A DNA stretch of 64,000 nucleotides from assembly GCF_047501535.1 (NCBI RefSeq), contig NZ_JAZDRJ010000001.1:62001-126000 (forward strand), read 5' to 3'. The notes below the pieces were generated by a model. It had not been told where the DNA came from. It saw only the letters and a list, made by a program, of their open reading frames with translations, and did not search any database. Each line of letters starts with the position of its first letter. The stretch's first letter is position 1. The stretch is from Yanghanlia sp047501535 (lineage in GTDB: Bacteria; Pseudomonadota; Gammaproteobacteria; Burkholderiales; Burkholderiaceae_B). Positions 14,425 through 22,841 of the stretch are shown here, piece after piece. Both the position numbers and the translations under genes were made by a program.

Positions 14425-15114
14425 CTATCGCAAAAACTTCTTCCGTATCGACCCGATATGCGCTTTCATTTGTTCGGCGGTCGCCTGTTTGTCCTTTCGC
14501 TTCATCGTTTCCAGCAGGGTGGCCAACTGCTCCATATTTGAAGGTTCGCTGCTATCGGGTGCAGGTGTAAACCATAAGCGCATGGATCGATCGAGCAGTT
14601 GCCCGGCGAAGTCTGCCAGCAATTCGTTGTTGGCCGCCGCATAGACTGTCTGGTGAAAAAGGCGGTCGACTTCCATGGCCCCCAGTCGGTCGCCGGCTTC
14701 CTGCAGTCGCCATCCTCTTTCGATAAGGGCTTCCAGTCGTTCGACGACTTCGGGTGTCAGGTAATCGACGGCTTCTGCCGTCAGGTAGGGTTCGACCAAT
14801 TCCCGGGCCGCGATCAGTTCCAGAAAACTGTCCAGCGTTTCAGCACGGACAAGGATGCCTTTGCGAGGGAGTATCTCTACAAGGCCTTCCCGGGCAAGCC
14901 GGTGTGCGGCTAAATGGATGGGATTTTTCCCCAGGCCTAGTTGCTCACTTAATTGCGCGACATTCACATGTTCGCCCGGCTTTAAATCACGCGTGAGGAT
15001 CAGTCGCTTGAAGGCGATGTAGGCCTGCTCCCCCAGCGATGCAGTCGGCTCCCGCTTCGATCGGGCAGGCATGACTCGCTTGGAGGTGGTTATTTTTGAA
15101 GGGGTGGTATTCAT
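14425..15114 (-). CDS. GntR-family regulator, FCD (FadR) subfamily
   Basis: 229-residue repressor or activator. GntR winged helix at about residues 22-95 (G-E-Q-A-Y-I-A-F-K-R-L-I-L-T-R-D-L-K-P-G-E then L-S-E-Q-L-G-L-G-K-N-P-I) and an all-helical FCD ligand-binding domain in the rest, with the metal-site histidines expected near F-H-Q-T-V-Y-A-A and A-H-I. It is last in a minus-strand row after a Bug receptor, an FAH-family enzyme and RidA, and probably regulates them in response to an organic acid. An imperfect operator-like repeat TATCGGC / GCCGATA lies 17 bases upstream of its start (15131-15149). Confidence 0.9.
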   Translation of the reverse strand: MNTTPSKITTSKRVMPARSKREPTASLGEQAYIAFKRLILTRDLKPGEHVNVAQLSEQLGLGKNPIHLAAHRLAREGLVEILPRKGILVRAETLDSFLELIAARELVEPYLTAEAVDYLTPEVVERLEALIERGWRLQEAGDRLGAMEVDRLFHQTVYAAANNELLADFAGQLLDRSMRLWFTPAPDSSEPSNMEQLATLLETMKRKDKQATAEQMKAHIGSIRKKFLR

Positions 15115-15241
15115 AGATAGTGACGGGGGCTATCGGCTTGTGGCCGATAACCATTATAGGCGCGCATTGTTTTACGCCATTCCCGGGTTTGGGGCGGTAT
15201 GCCTGCGCCGTGTATCTGAGGCAGCAGGCTGTGGTTGGCAA

Positions 15242-16198
15242 CTACTCTAGTGTGATGTTGCCTTCTTTGATGACCGTTTCGTACTTCTTGCCTTCTGCCT
15301 TCATGAACTCGCCAAATTCTTCCGGGGTCGTCGGGCGGGCCTCCATCGCCTGCTGCTTCAACACCGTTTGTACTTGTTCGGACGAAAGCGCAGTGGTGAA
15401 GAGTTCGTTCAGGCGCTTAACCTTGTCTTCAGACACTTCGGCGTGCGTGAGCAAACCGAACCACGATTGTGACGAAAACTGGGGTAAGCCGGCTTCGGCG
15501 AAAGTCGGAACATTGGGCAAGGTTTCCACGCGCTTATCACCGGTCACCGCAATGGCCTTCAACTTGCCAGCCTGGACGTGAGGGGCCACAACACCGACGT
15601 CGCCAAGGGTCGCATGAACTTCACCGCTCAATACGGCCATAGTTGCCGGTGCGGAACCCTTGTAGGGGGCATGCAGCATGTCGATGCCGGAGTGCATCTT
15701 CAACAGCTCAAAACCCAGGTGGCCGGAAGAGCCTGCCCCAAAGGAAGAGAAGGCGCCGATATTCGGGTTGTCCTTTACCCATTGGGTGAACTCTTTCAAG
15801 TCCGATGCGGGCAGATCGTTATTGACGACCAGCAGGTGCGGGTTGGAGACCAATTGCGTGATGGGCTGGAAGTCTTTCTCCGTATCGTAGGGGAGGGACT
15901 TGAGTGTGTGGGGGTTAATCACAAAGCTGGCAGCCACCAGCAAGGCGGTGTGGCCGTCAGCCGGTTTGCTCAACAGGCCTTGTGCGCCGATCACGGTGCC
16001 GGCACCAGGGCGGTTTTCCACGATGACGCTTTGGCCGATTTCCTTGGAAACGACGTCGCCCAGTGCACGGGCGAGCGTGTCGGACGAACCGCCGGCGCTA
16101 TACGGCACGATGAGGGTGAGGGGGCGAGACGGGAAGTCTTCTGCGGCGACTCCCGTACATGCGAATGCCAATGCCAAACTCAGTATTGCTTTCTTCAT
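15242..16198 (-). CDS. Bug/TctC-family periplasmic receptor
   Basis: 318-residue receptor. Signal peptide at residues 1-19 (ending G-V-A-A-E-D), then F-P-S-R-P-L-T-L-I-V-P-Y-S-A-G-G-S-S-D, V-I-V-E-N-R-P-G-A-G-T and Y-D-T-E-K-D-F-Q-P-I as in other Bugs. It lies 29 bases after the FAH-family gene on the same strand and before the GntR gene, so it probably captures the substrate of that catabolic group. No TctAB partners are near. Confidence 0.92.
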   Translation of the reverse strand: MKKAILSLALAFACTGVAAEDFPSRPLTLIVPYSAGGSSDTLARALGDVVSKEIGQSVIVENRPGAGTVIGAQGLLSKPADGHTALLVAASFVINPHTLKSLPYDTEKDFQPITQLVSNPHLLVVNNDLPASDLKEFTQWVKDNPNIGAFSSFGAGSSGHLGFELLKMHSGIDMLHAPYKGSAPATMAVLSGEVHATLGDVGVVAPHVQAGKLKAIAVTGDKRVETLPNVPTFAEAGLPQFSSQSWFGLLTHAEVSEDKVKRLNELFTTALSSEQVQTVLKQQAMEARPTTPEEFGEFMKAEGKKYETVIKEGNITLE

Positions 16199-16227
16199 AA
16201 ATAATTCCTTGGCTGCGTTACTTCAAC

Positions 16228-17088
16228 TTAGATCACTGCTTGAATGGCGGAGCTAAAGCGGTTGGTGAGTGTGCCGATGCCTTCCACTTGGCATTCCACA
16301 ATGTCACCGTCCTGCAAGAATCGTGGTGGTGTCCGCGCAGCGCCAATGCCATCCGGAGTGCCCGTGAGAATCACATCGCCCGGCAACAGCGTCATGCCGG
16401 CAGATAGCTCAGCGATGATGCGCGCCACGGGGAAAATCTGACGGTTGGTGTTGGCCGACTGCATGACCTCGCCATTCAAGGTGAGCTGAATATCCAGGTT
16501 CTGTGGGTCAGTGATTTCATCCGCCGTGACCAGTACCGGGCCGAGTGGGCAAGTGTGATCCAAGGATTTGCCCTTGAACCACTGGCCGCCGTGCGCGCGC
16601 TGAAGATCTCGGGCGCTAATGTCGTTGGCGATTGTGTAGCCATATACATGGCTTAACGCGTCGGCTTCGCTGATGTCGCGCCCCGCTTTACCGATCACTA
16701 TGGCGAGCTCAACTTCCCAATCCAGCTTCTGCGTATAGGCTTGGTGCAGCGGGAGAACATCACCCGGGTTAGCGATGGTTGTCGGTAACTTAGTGAAGAG
16801 GGTTGGGCGTTCGGGCAGCGGCTCTTCTTGCCCCTCTCTCTTGCCCTTGCTCTCTTCATAATGCTTCAGGTAGTTCCAGCCCACGCAAAACACATTGCGC
16901 TGGGGGACGACGGGTGCGAGCAGCTTCACATTGGCAAGTGGTACGGCGTTTTGGCTGTTCGGATCAGCGATCCGTTCACCGCTCACGATGTTTGACAAGC
17001 TGTCGAGCCCGGGGATAGGCAGGATGTTTTCCTCTTCCAGAGCTCCGACGCTGACAGCGCCGTTGTATTCAAATCGAACCAGCTTCAT
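16228..17088 (-). CDS. Fumarylacetoacetate hydrolase (FAH)-family protein
   Basis: 286-residue enzyme of the FAH superfamily, which hydrolyses or decarboxylates beta-keto acids such as oxaloacetate, acylpyruvates or hydroxymuconate derivatives. It shows the family's N-F-x-x-W-N-Y-like segment F-C-V-G-W-N-Y-L-K-H, the metal-ligand region D-W-E-V-E-L-A-I-V-I-G, Y-T-I-A-N-D-I-S-A-R-D-L-Q and the C-terminal L-L-P-G-D-V-I-L-T-G-T-P-D-G-I-G. The ATG is one base from the ridA stop codon, so the two are translated together. The pairing with RidA suggests the end of a pathway that makes an enamine/imine and then a keto acid. Confidence 0.9.
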   Translation of the reverse strand: MKLVRFEYNGAVSVGALEEENILPIPGLDSLSNIVSGERIADPNSQNAVPLANVKLLAPVVPQRNVFCVGWNYLKHYEESKGKREGQEEPLPERPTLFTKLPTTIANPGDVLPLHQAYTQKLDWEVELAIVIGKAGRDISEADALSHVYGYTIANDISARDLQRAHGGQWFKGKSLDHTCPLGPVLVTADEITDPQNLDIQLTLNGEVMQSANTNRQIFPVARIIAELSAGMTLLPGDVILTGTPDGIGAARTPPRFLQDGDIVECQVEGIGTLTNRFSSAIQAVI

Positions 17089-17089
17089 A

Positions 17090-17491
17090 TCAGCCTGCCG
17101 CGCCCAGACGAGCCTGACCCTGGATCTCTACCAGTATCTCGGGTTTGGCGAGTTCCTTTACGCCGACCAAGGCGCATGCGGGGAAGTCGCCGGTAAAGAA
17201 TTCGCGACGCGCTTTCCATACCCCTTCGTTGTACTTTATATCCGTGACGTAGACGGTAAGCGTCACCATGTCGTCCATCTTGCCGCCCGCGGCTTCTACC
17301 AGATGCTTCATCTTGGTGAAGATGTAGTGCGCTTGTTCGTAGGGTGTTTCGCCCACAATGCTCGTGCCGTCGTTGGCGCGGGCGGTAAGCCCCGAGATGT
17401 AGAGCGTGTCGTCTACTTTCAGGCAGTTGGACCACATGCCGGGCGCCGCCTCGGCGACGTGCGGACTAGTGATGCGTTCTTTACGGCTCAT
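17090..17491 (-). CDS. RidA-family (YjgF/YER057c) protein
   Basis: 133-residue RidA-fold trimer subunit; members hydrolyse reactive enamines/imines or act as 2-aminomuconate deaminases. Key features are L-Y-I-S-G-L-T-A-R, the E-A-A-G-G segment and a C-terminal V-E-I-Q-G-Q-A, in place of the canonical I-E-x-E-A-x-A; the conserved arginine before the middle strand is replaced by V-T-L-T-V-Y-V-T-D, so it may not be an archetypal 2-aminoacrylate deaminase. First gene of a row with the FAH-family enzyme and Bug receptor. Two palindromes lie upstream. Confidence 0.85.
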   Translation of the reverse strand: MSRKERITSPHVAEAAPGMWSNCLKVDDTLYISGLTARANDGTSIVGETPYEQAHYIFTKMKHLVEAAGGKMDDMVTLTVYVTDIKYNEGVWKARREFFTGDFPACALVGVKELAKPEILVEIQGQARLGAAG

Positions 17492-17521
17492 GATTACCTC
17501 TTAAATTCTTCTAACCTAATA

Positions 17522-17533
17522 GTGAAATTTCAC
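17522..17533. promoter_or_regulatory. 12-bp palindrome upstream of ridA
   Basis: GTGAAATTTCAC, a perfect palindrome 31 bases before the ridA start codon. It resembles the ATAGTGAAATT half of the operator-like repeat at the iclR/Bug divergent region. Confidence 0.4.
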
Positions 17534-17545
17534 AGTTGGGTTGAT

Positions 17546-17585
17546 GATATGTTGAAGTTGAGTGAATGGTCAACTTCAACATATC
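17546..17585. promoter_or_regulatory. Long inverted repeat upstream of ridA (16-bp arms)
   Basis: GATATGTTGAAGTTGA and its exact complement with an 8-base spacer, 55 bases upstream of ridA. It could be the operator of the GntR regulator at 14425 or a hairpin terminating readthrough from the flavin reductase gene, which reads toward it. There is no T-tract on either side, so I favour an operator. The surrounding gap (17492-17732) holds nothing else I can name. Confidence 0.5.
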
Positions 17586-17732
17586 GATGTGTGTTCCGGA
17601 TAACCCTAAAGTAGGAAGGGGAGACGCCGAATATCGCGTGCTCGTTTGATGGGTGCTGCGGTAAGCCGTGCGGTGCCGGCCTGTGATCGGCCGAATCGGT
17701 CGAATTAAGTTCGTTCTGGCAAGGCTAGAACG

Positions 17733-18356
17733 TTACTCCGTAACTACGGTTCGTTCGGTCTGCTTCAGCGGTTTCAACGTGATGATTTCGCCAAGATGCG
17801 CATAGTTCGGCCCCGCTAAGCGGCACACCGGACGCAATTTGGCGCTATCGATTTTGCCGTCTTGGATGGCATCGTCTCTCACATGAATGGCCACGACTTC
17901 GCCGACATAAAATTCTGCACCCGTATCGCCATATGGCGTGACAGAGTGCAGTTTGCACTCCAAGGCGACTGGCACAGAGGCCAAACGAGGTACGCTAATC
18001 AGGTTGCTATCCACAGTCCCTAGCCCTAAAAGCTCCACTTCGCTGACATCCGGCTCGTACTCCGCCGCGCTTTCATGTAGCGGTAGTAGCAGACTTTCAT
18101 CGGCGATATTGACGACGAACTCCTTACGTTCGTGGATATTGCGAGCAGTGTCTTTCCGCACCCCGGCTCGACTGCCAATGTTCACCCCGATCATCGGGGG
18201 CTTGTGCGCGACGATGGTGTAGCAGCTGAAAGGCGCCGCGTTGATGACGCCGCTGTCGCCTTGGCTGGTGATCCAGGCAATAGGGCGAGGGACAACGACG
18301 CCGGTCATGAGCTTGTAGGTTTCTTCGGGGTTAAGGGAGGATGCGAGGATTCTCAT
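17733..18356 (-). CDS. Flavin reductase-like (FMN-binding split barrel) protein
   Basis: 207-residue member of the flavin-reductase-like domain family, which binds FMN and supplies reduced flavin to a monooxygenase or acts as a stand-alone flavoenzyme. Visible markers are K-L-M-T-G-V-V-V-P-R-P-I-A-W-I-T-S, the segment N-A-A-P-F-S-C-Y-T at the flavin phosphate site and E-F-V-V-N-I. It is on the same strand as, and 241 bases before, the ridA/FAH genes and may belong to the same catabolic set. No oxygenase component is in the window. Confidence 0.88.
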   Translation of the reverse strand: MRILASSLNPEETYKLMTGVVVPRPIAWITSQGDSGVINAAPFSCYTIVAHKPPMIGVNIGSRAGVRKDTARNIHERKEFVVNIADESLLLPLHESAAEYEPDVSEVELLGLGTVDSNLISVPRLASVPVALECKLHSVTPYGDTGAEFYVGEVVAIHVRDDAIQDGKIDSAKLRPVCRLAGPNYAHLGEIITLKPLKQTERTVVTE

Positions 18357-18458
18357 TGCTTGATATCACGGTAGAGGTTTTGATGTGTGCCTATGTTTTC
18401 CGAATAGATTAGCCGAAGGATGCCTTCACGGGTATAGCACGCTAGATAGAGCTGGCCA

Positions 18459-18486
18459 TGTGGGTTACGGCCCTTGCAAACCCACA
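18459..18486 (+). promoter_or_regulatory. Hairpin in the leader of the esterase gene
   Basis: TGTGGGTT / AACCCACA, 8-bp perfect arms with a 12-base loop, 57 bases upstream of the esterase start. Function unknown. Confidence 0.3.
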
Positions 18487-18543
18487 CGGCGCTACGCCTA
18501 AAATCCAACACACCACTACATTTTCACTTGGCAGCTGCAACCC

Positions 18544-19830
18544 ATGTCCACAACCCCCGACACTGATCTTCTCTCTCTTCACATTCAACAAGGGGCGCTG
18601 ACCGGTCGCCGGGACGGCGGGGTATACCGTTTCAGCGCCATACCGTTTGCGCAGGCTCCGGTGGGCGACTTGCGTTTTAAGCCGCCCGTGCCCGCAGGGT
18701 CTTGGCAGGGAACACGGGATGCCACTCGCCCCGGCCCTATTGCGCCTCAATTGCCGTCACGGTTGGCGAATGTGATGGGCGACATCCATAACGAGCAGTC
18801 GGAAGACTGCTTGCACCTGACGGTCTGGACGCCCGCTGCTGACGCCAAGCGCCGCCCTGTTTTGGTGTGGTTGCATGGGGGCGCCTGGCAGAGTGGGGGC
18901 GGGGCTTTGGATTGGTATAACGGGGCGGCGCTGGCGGAGAAAGGCGACCTTGTCGTGGTGACGCCCAACTACCGGCTCGCTGCGTTGGGGTGGCTGCATG
19001 TGCCGGGGGAAACCGCCAACGTAGGTCTGCTCGACCAAGAAGCGGCGATTCAATGGGTGGTGGAAAACATCGAAGCGTTTGGTGGCGACCCCGAGAACAT
19101 CACGTTGATGGGGCAATCTGCCGGGGCGACTTCGATTGCTTGTCTGATGGCAAGGCAAGCCCGGTACCCTCGCGTCATTGTGCAAAGCGCCTCTATGGGT
19201 CGGGGCTTTTGGTCGTCGGCGGATGCGGCATCGCTCGCAGGCTTAGTGTTGGAAGCTGCGGGTGCGAAGGATCTGGACCACGCCAGAACACTTCCTTATT
19301 CCACCTTCCTAAAGGCTCAGCAAGCGCCCCAAGTGGTTCAGGCGCTGAAGGAGAAGGGAGCGGGGCGGGCGTTATTCTCGCCCGTTGTCGATGGCGAGGT
19401 CATCGCCAGCGATGCGGCCGACATCCTGCCTGAAGTGGCTACCCAGGCCGATGTACTCATTGGCTACACGCAAGACGAGATGGCCGCCTTCCCCGGTTTT
19501 GATACGGGCCCCGCCAGCCATGCTGTTGGCGATCGTATTTTTGGCGCGCCTTCGAGGCAGTGGGCGGAGTATGCGGCCCGGGCCGGGCGCAAGGCTTACC
19601 TGTATCGGTTTGATTATGCGCCGACCGAATGCTTTGGGGCGTGTCACTGCATTGAACTGCCTTTTGTTTTTGGTACGCTGTGCGCCTTTCAGGACGCACC
19701 CATGTTGCACGCCGCCCCTGCCTCGCACATGGAGGGGTTGGTCGACACGATGCAGCGGCAGTGGATCGACTTCATCCGTGGGGGGGCGCCAGAGACATCT
19801 GTTTTCCCTCACCTGACTACTTTTAAATAA
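18544..19830 (+). CDS. Carboxylesterase family protein (type-B alpha/beta hydrolase)
   Basis: 428-residue hydrolase of the carboxylesterase/acetylcholinesterase family. The N-terminal F-S-A-I-P-F-A-Q-A-P-V-G-D-L-R-F, the oxyanion-hole W-L-H-G-G-A-W and the nucleophile elbow G-Q-S-A-G with S192 are present; a C-terminal G-A-C-H-C-I-E-L-P-F-V-F-G supplies the histidine. It is somewhat shorter than the 480 to 550 residues typical of the family. No signal peptide, so it is cytoplasmic. It is followed after 23 bases by a Bug receptor gene, suggesting capture and hydrolysis of one ester-containing compound. Confidence 0.9.
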   Translation: MSTTPDTDLLSLHIQQGALTGRRDGGVYRFSAIPFAQAPVGDLRFKPPVPAGSWQGTRDATRPGPIAPQLPSRLANVMGDIHNEQSEDCLHLTVWTPAADAKRRPVLVWLHGGAWQSGGGALDWYNGAALAEKGDLVVVTPNYRLAALGWLHVPGETANVGLLDQEAAIQWVVENIEAFGGDPENITLMGQSAGATSIACLMARQARYPRVIVQSASMGRGFWSSADAASLAGLVLEAAGAKDLDHARTLPYSTFLKAQQAPQVVQALKEKGAGRALFSPVVDGEVIASDAADILPEVATQADVLIGYTQDEMAAFPGFDTGPASHAVGDRIFGAPSRQWAEYAARAGRKAYLYRFDYAPTECFGACHCIELPFVFGTLCAFQDAPMLHAAPASHMEGLVDTMQRQWIDFIRGGAPETSVFPHLTTFK

Positions 19831-19853
19831 CGCTCATCTATAGGAGAGCTTTC

Positions 19854-20822
19854 GTGCTTAAGAAATTCATGGCGGCATCGGTTCTGGCCGCCTCTCTGGC
19901 CGGGTTTGCTGTTCCCGCGTCAGCCGCCGATTATCCCTCTCAGCCTGTGCGGTTGATTGTTAGTAATAATCCCGGGGGGCCCGTCGATTTGATGGGGCGT
20001 CTGTTGGCGGAAAAACTGCACGAGCGGTGGGGGCAGGCCGTAATTGTTGAAAACCGCCCTGGGGCTTCCAGCATTATCAGCACGAACTTGCTGGCTAAAT
20101 CCAAGCCCGATGGCCACACCTTGGCCTTGGTGGTCGCCTCTGCTGTGACCATTGTGCCGTTTGCTACTAAGTCATTGCCTTTCGACCCTCAGAAAGATCT
20201 CCAGCCTATTTCAATGGTGGCTCGTACCCCTTTCCTTTTCGTGGTGCGTGAAGACAGCCCCCTAAAGAGCTGGAAAGACTTTGAGCAAGCCGCCAGGCAG
20301 CAAGATTTGAGTATCGGTTCTTTCTCGATTGGCACGGCGTTTCACCTGACGTGGGAACAAGTGGCCCGCCAATTAGGGATTGAGGCGCTCTATGTGCCGA
20401 CTTCTTCATCCAGCAAAACTCAAAGCGATGTGGTGAACGGGCAGCTAGACATTGCGTTAGATACGCCTTCCAGCGCCCGTGCCCTAATTGAAGGGGGCCG
20501 CCTGCGCCCCTTGGCTTTGACTGGCGCGCAGCGATTTTCCGGGTTGCCGGACACCCCAACTTTGCTTGAGGAAGGCGTGGATTATGCCGCTGAACCGTGG
20601 ATTGGCTTGATGGCGCCTGCCGGAATCGACCAGACCATCGTCGACGAACTGCAGCAGGCTGTTGCGGAAATCTTGCAAACCCCCGACATGCTCGCTCAGA
20701 TGACCATTCTGGGCATGGTGCCTGCCGCCAGCAGCCCCGCTGAGTTTCAGCAGGTGATTGACGCAGACCGCCAAGCGATGGAGCCGCTGATTAAAGAACT
20801 GGGTATTTCTTTGCAGCCCTAA
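19854..20822 (+). CDS. Bug/TctC-family periplasmic receptor
   Basis: 322-residue Bug protein starting at a GTG with TAGGAGAG upstream. Signal peptide at residues 1-24 ending A-S-A-A-D; then Y-P-S-Q-P-V-R-L-I-V, V-I-V-E-N-R-P-G-A-S and F-D-P-Q-K-D-L-Q-P-I. The glycine-rich loop reads N-N-P-G-G-P-V-D-L-M where most family members have P-x-x-P-G-G-x-x-D, hinting at a different ligand. It is transcribed together with the esterase. Confidence 0.92.
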   Translation: MLKKFMAASVLAASLAGFAVPASAADYPSQPVRLIVSNNPGGPVDLMGRLLAEKLHERWGQAVIVENRPGASSIISTNLLAKSKPDGHTLALVVASAVTIVPFATKSLPFDPQKDLQPISMVARTPFLFVVREDSPLKSWKDFEQAARQQDLSIGSFSIGTAFHLTWEQVARQLGIEALYVPTSSSSKTQSDVVNGQLDIALDTPSSARALIEGGRLRPLALTGAQRFSGLPDTPTLLEEGVDYAAEPWIGLMAPAGIDQTIVDELQQAVAEILQTPDMLAQMTILGMVPAASSPAEFQQVIDADRQAMEPLIKELGISLQP

Positions 20823-20948
20823 GCAGCACCGCTACCCGCAAGACTAGAACACCCCTCTACACGGGCTCCTGCCGCAAAGCCGGAGCTCCGCCTTCCCCCT
20901 CCCTCCACCCCTGTCATCTAGATTTCACAGAACCGCAATGCCTATGTC

Positions 20949-20972
20949 ATGCGCATGATTGATCATGCGCAT
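20949..20972. promoter_or_regulatory. Inverted repeat at the deoR start, likely autoregulatory operator
   Basis: Arms ATGCGCATGAT / ATCATGCGCAT with a 2-base centre. The repeat begins with one candidate ATG (20949) and ends immediately before the second (20973), so a bound repressor would cover the translation start region of the operon. Confidence 0.55.
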
Positions 20973-21803
20973 ATGAACTTTGAATTGCTCAATCGAAAGC
21001 ACGTCGATGATCGAGCGAACACTCGGGAAGCTCGACAATCGCAAATCCTGGCGCGTCTTAATGCGCTGGGGTTTCAGTCGATCACCGATTTGTCAGATGC
21101 GTTTCGTGTCAGTGACCAGACGATTCGCCGAGACGTCAATGCACTTGCCGAGCAGGGCTTGTGCCGGCGTAGCCACGGCGGTATCTGGCCGCCTCAGGCT
21201 CTGAATAACGCTGACTATGCGGAACGCCGTCAACAGGGCCATGCAGCTAAGCAGCAGATCGCTGCCTTGGTGGCGGAGCAGGTTCCCGACGGCAGCTCGA
21301 TCTTCCTGGGCATTGGCACCACATTGGAGCTATGCGCGGTCGCCCTGGTTCACAAGAAAAACCTGCGCGTGATGACGAATAACCTCAACGCGGTGGTGGC
21401 GCTTGCCCGTAATCCGGAGATCGAAATCTGTATTCCGGGTGGGCGAGTACGTAACCGCGACTTGGATATTGTGTCGGCCGAGGCCCATGGTTTTTTCGAC
21501 CGCTACTCGGTGGATATCGGCATCTTTGGCGTGGGGGCGATTTCGTTCGATGGCATGTTGCTCGACTTCCATGAGGATGAAGCGCGCATGCACCGGCAGC
21601 TTGCCCGCAATTGCCGCCAGCGCTTTCTTGCCTTTGACGCTTCAAAGTTCGGACGACGGGCCACTGTCCGACACAGCCGTATCACGGATGTGGATTCTAT
21701 TTTCACGGACCGCGAACTTCCTGCACACATTCTGAAAATTGTGAATGCCGCAGGCGTTCAGGTCTATACGCCTTCACCCTCCTCACCAACAGAGAGTCAC
21801 TGA
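20949..21803 (+). CDS. DeoR/GlpR-family transcriptional regulator
   Basis: Up to 284 residues; ATG 20973 would give 276 and is equally possible because the operator-like repeat covers the first eight codons. The DeoR helix-turn-helix (R-Q-S-Q-I-L-A-R-L, then L-S-D-A-F-R-V-S-D-Q-T-I-R-R-D-V-N-A-L) is followed by the R-x-H-G-G turn and a sugar-phosphate-isomerase-like sensor domain with I-F-L-G-I-G-T-T-L-E and G-A-I-S-F-D-G. GlpR-type members answer to phosphorylated sugars or glycerol phosphate. Its stop overlaps the receptor start (TGATG), making it the first gene of the transport/phosphatase operon. Confidence 0.92.
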   Translation: MRMIDHAHMNFELLNRKHVDDRANTREARQSQILARLNALGFQSITDLSDAFRVSDQTIRRDVNALAEQGLCRRSHGGIWPPQALNNADYAERRQQGHAAKQQIAALVAEQVPDGSSIFLGIGTTLELCAVALVHKKNLRVMTNNLNAVVALARNPEIEICIPGGRVRNRDLDIVSAEAHGFFDRYSVDIGIFGVGAISFDGMLLDFHEDEARMHRQLARNCRQRFLAFDASKFGRRATVRHSRITDVDSIFTDRELPAHILKIVNAAGVQVYTPSPSSPTESH

Positions 21804-22828
21804 TGTCTAACTTCTCTATTAAACGACTTGCCGCTGCTGCGGCTCTGGCCTTCACCGCCGTGGCGGGTGTCGCTACGCCGGCCCAGGCTTCGGACCGTGC
21901 AGTTTGCTACAACTGCGGCATTGAATGGGCCGACTGGGGTTCCCAGCTCAAAGCTATCAAGGAGCAGCTCAATATTCAAATGCCGCCCGACAATAAGAAC
22001 TCGGGTCAGTCCATCGCTGCTTTGCTCGCCGAACAAAAGAAACCCGTCGCTGACGTGGTGTACCTGGGCGGTATCGCTTCCGGTGCTGCTAAAGAAGCAG
22101 GGGTTCTTCAGCCTTACCAACCGGAAGGCTGGGACAAGATCCCAGAAAGCCTGAAAGACCCGGAAGGGCATTGGTTCTCGATTCACTCGGGCACGCTGGG
22201 CTTCTTTGTGAACACGGCTGCGCTGGGCGATACGCCGGTTCCCAAAAGCTGGGCCGACCTGCTGAAGCCCGAATACAAAGGTATGGTGGGTTACCTGGAC
22301 CCCACTTCGGCGGCGGTCGGGCAGTTGGGGGTAATGGCGGTCAACCTAGCACTGGGTGGCAGCTACGACAACCTGGATACCGCTATTCAGTATCTGAATC
22401 AGCTGCAAGACAACCAGCCCATCGTTCCTAAGCAGACCTCTTATGCCCGCGTGCTGTCGGGTGAAATTCCAATCCTGCTGGATTACGACTTCAACGCTTA
22501 TCGCGCGCAGTACACCGACAAGGCGCCTGTCACCTTCGTCATTCCTGAAGAAGGCACCGTGAATATGCCTTACGTCATTGGTTTGGTGAAGGGCGCTCCC
22601 AACGAAGCCAATGGCAAGCGTGTGTTGGATTTTGTGCTGTCGCCGGACAGCCAGCGCATGTGGGGTAACGCCTTTCTGCGCCCTGTGTTCGCCGAGCATA
22701 TGAGTGAAGAAGCCAAGGCCAAGTTCCTGCCTGACAGCGAGTACGAGCGTGTCATGCCCATTGACCTGCAAAAGCTGGCAGCCGCTCAAGACGACATCAT
22801 TGACCGCTACCGCAAGGAAGTGAACTAA
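21803..22828 (+). CDS. ABC transporter substrate-binding protein (family 1, PotD/iron-type fold)
   Basis: 341-residue periplasmic receptor. Signal peptide at residues 1-29 ending T-P-A-Q-A; the mature protein begins S-D-R-A-V-C-Y-N-C-G, with a possible disulfide between two cysteines three apart. The family-1 fold is supported by the hinge segments A-D-V-V-Y-L-G-G and S-W-A-D-L-L-K-P-E-Y-K-G. The operon context (phosphodiesterase and phosphatase downstream, GlpR-like regulator upstream) points to a phosphorylated organic ligand such as a glycerophosphodiester; this is inference. It is separated from the permease gene by a 14-bp hairpin. Confidence 0.88.
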   Translation: MSNFSIKRLAAAAALAFTAVAGVATPAQASDRAVCYNCGIEWADWGSQLKAIKEQLNIQMPPDNKNSGQSIAALLAEQKKPVADVVYLGGIASGAAKEAGVLQPYQPEGWDKIPESLKDPEGHWFSIHSGTLGFFVNTAALGDTPVPKSWADLLKPEYKGMVGYLDPTSAAVGQLGVMAVNLALGGSYDNLDTAIQYLNQLQDNQPIVPKQTSYARVLSGEIPILLDYDFNAYRAQYTDKAPVTFVIPEEGTVNMPYVIGLVKGAPNEANGKRVLDFVLSPDSQRMWGNAFLRPVFAEHMSEEAKAKFLPDSEYERVMPIDLQKLAAAQDDIIDRYRKEVN

Positions 22829-22841
22829 GTCGGCATCTATG

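Noticed and set aside
14188..14541. 117-codon plus-strand ORF opposite the small membrane-protein gene
   Set aside because: No ribosome site and no family resemblance; the minus strand carries the gene whose tail is preserved in two copies.
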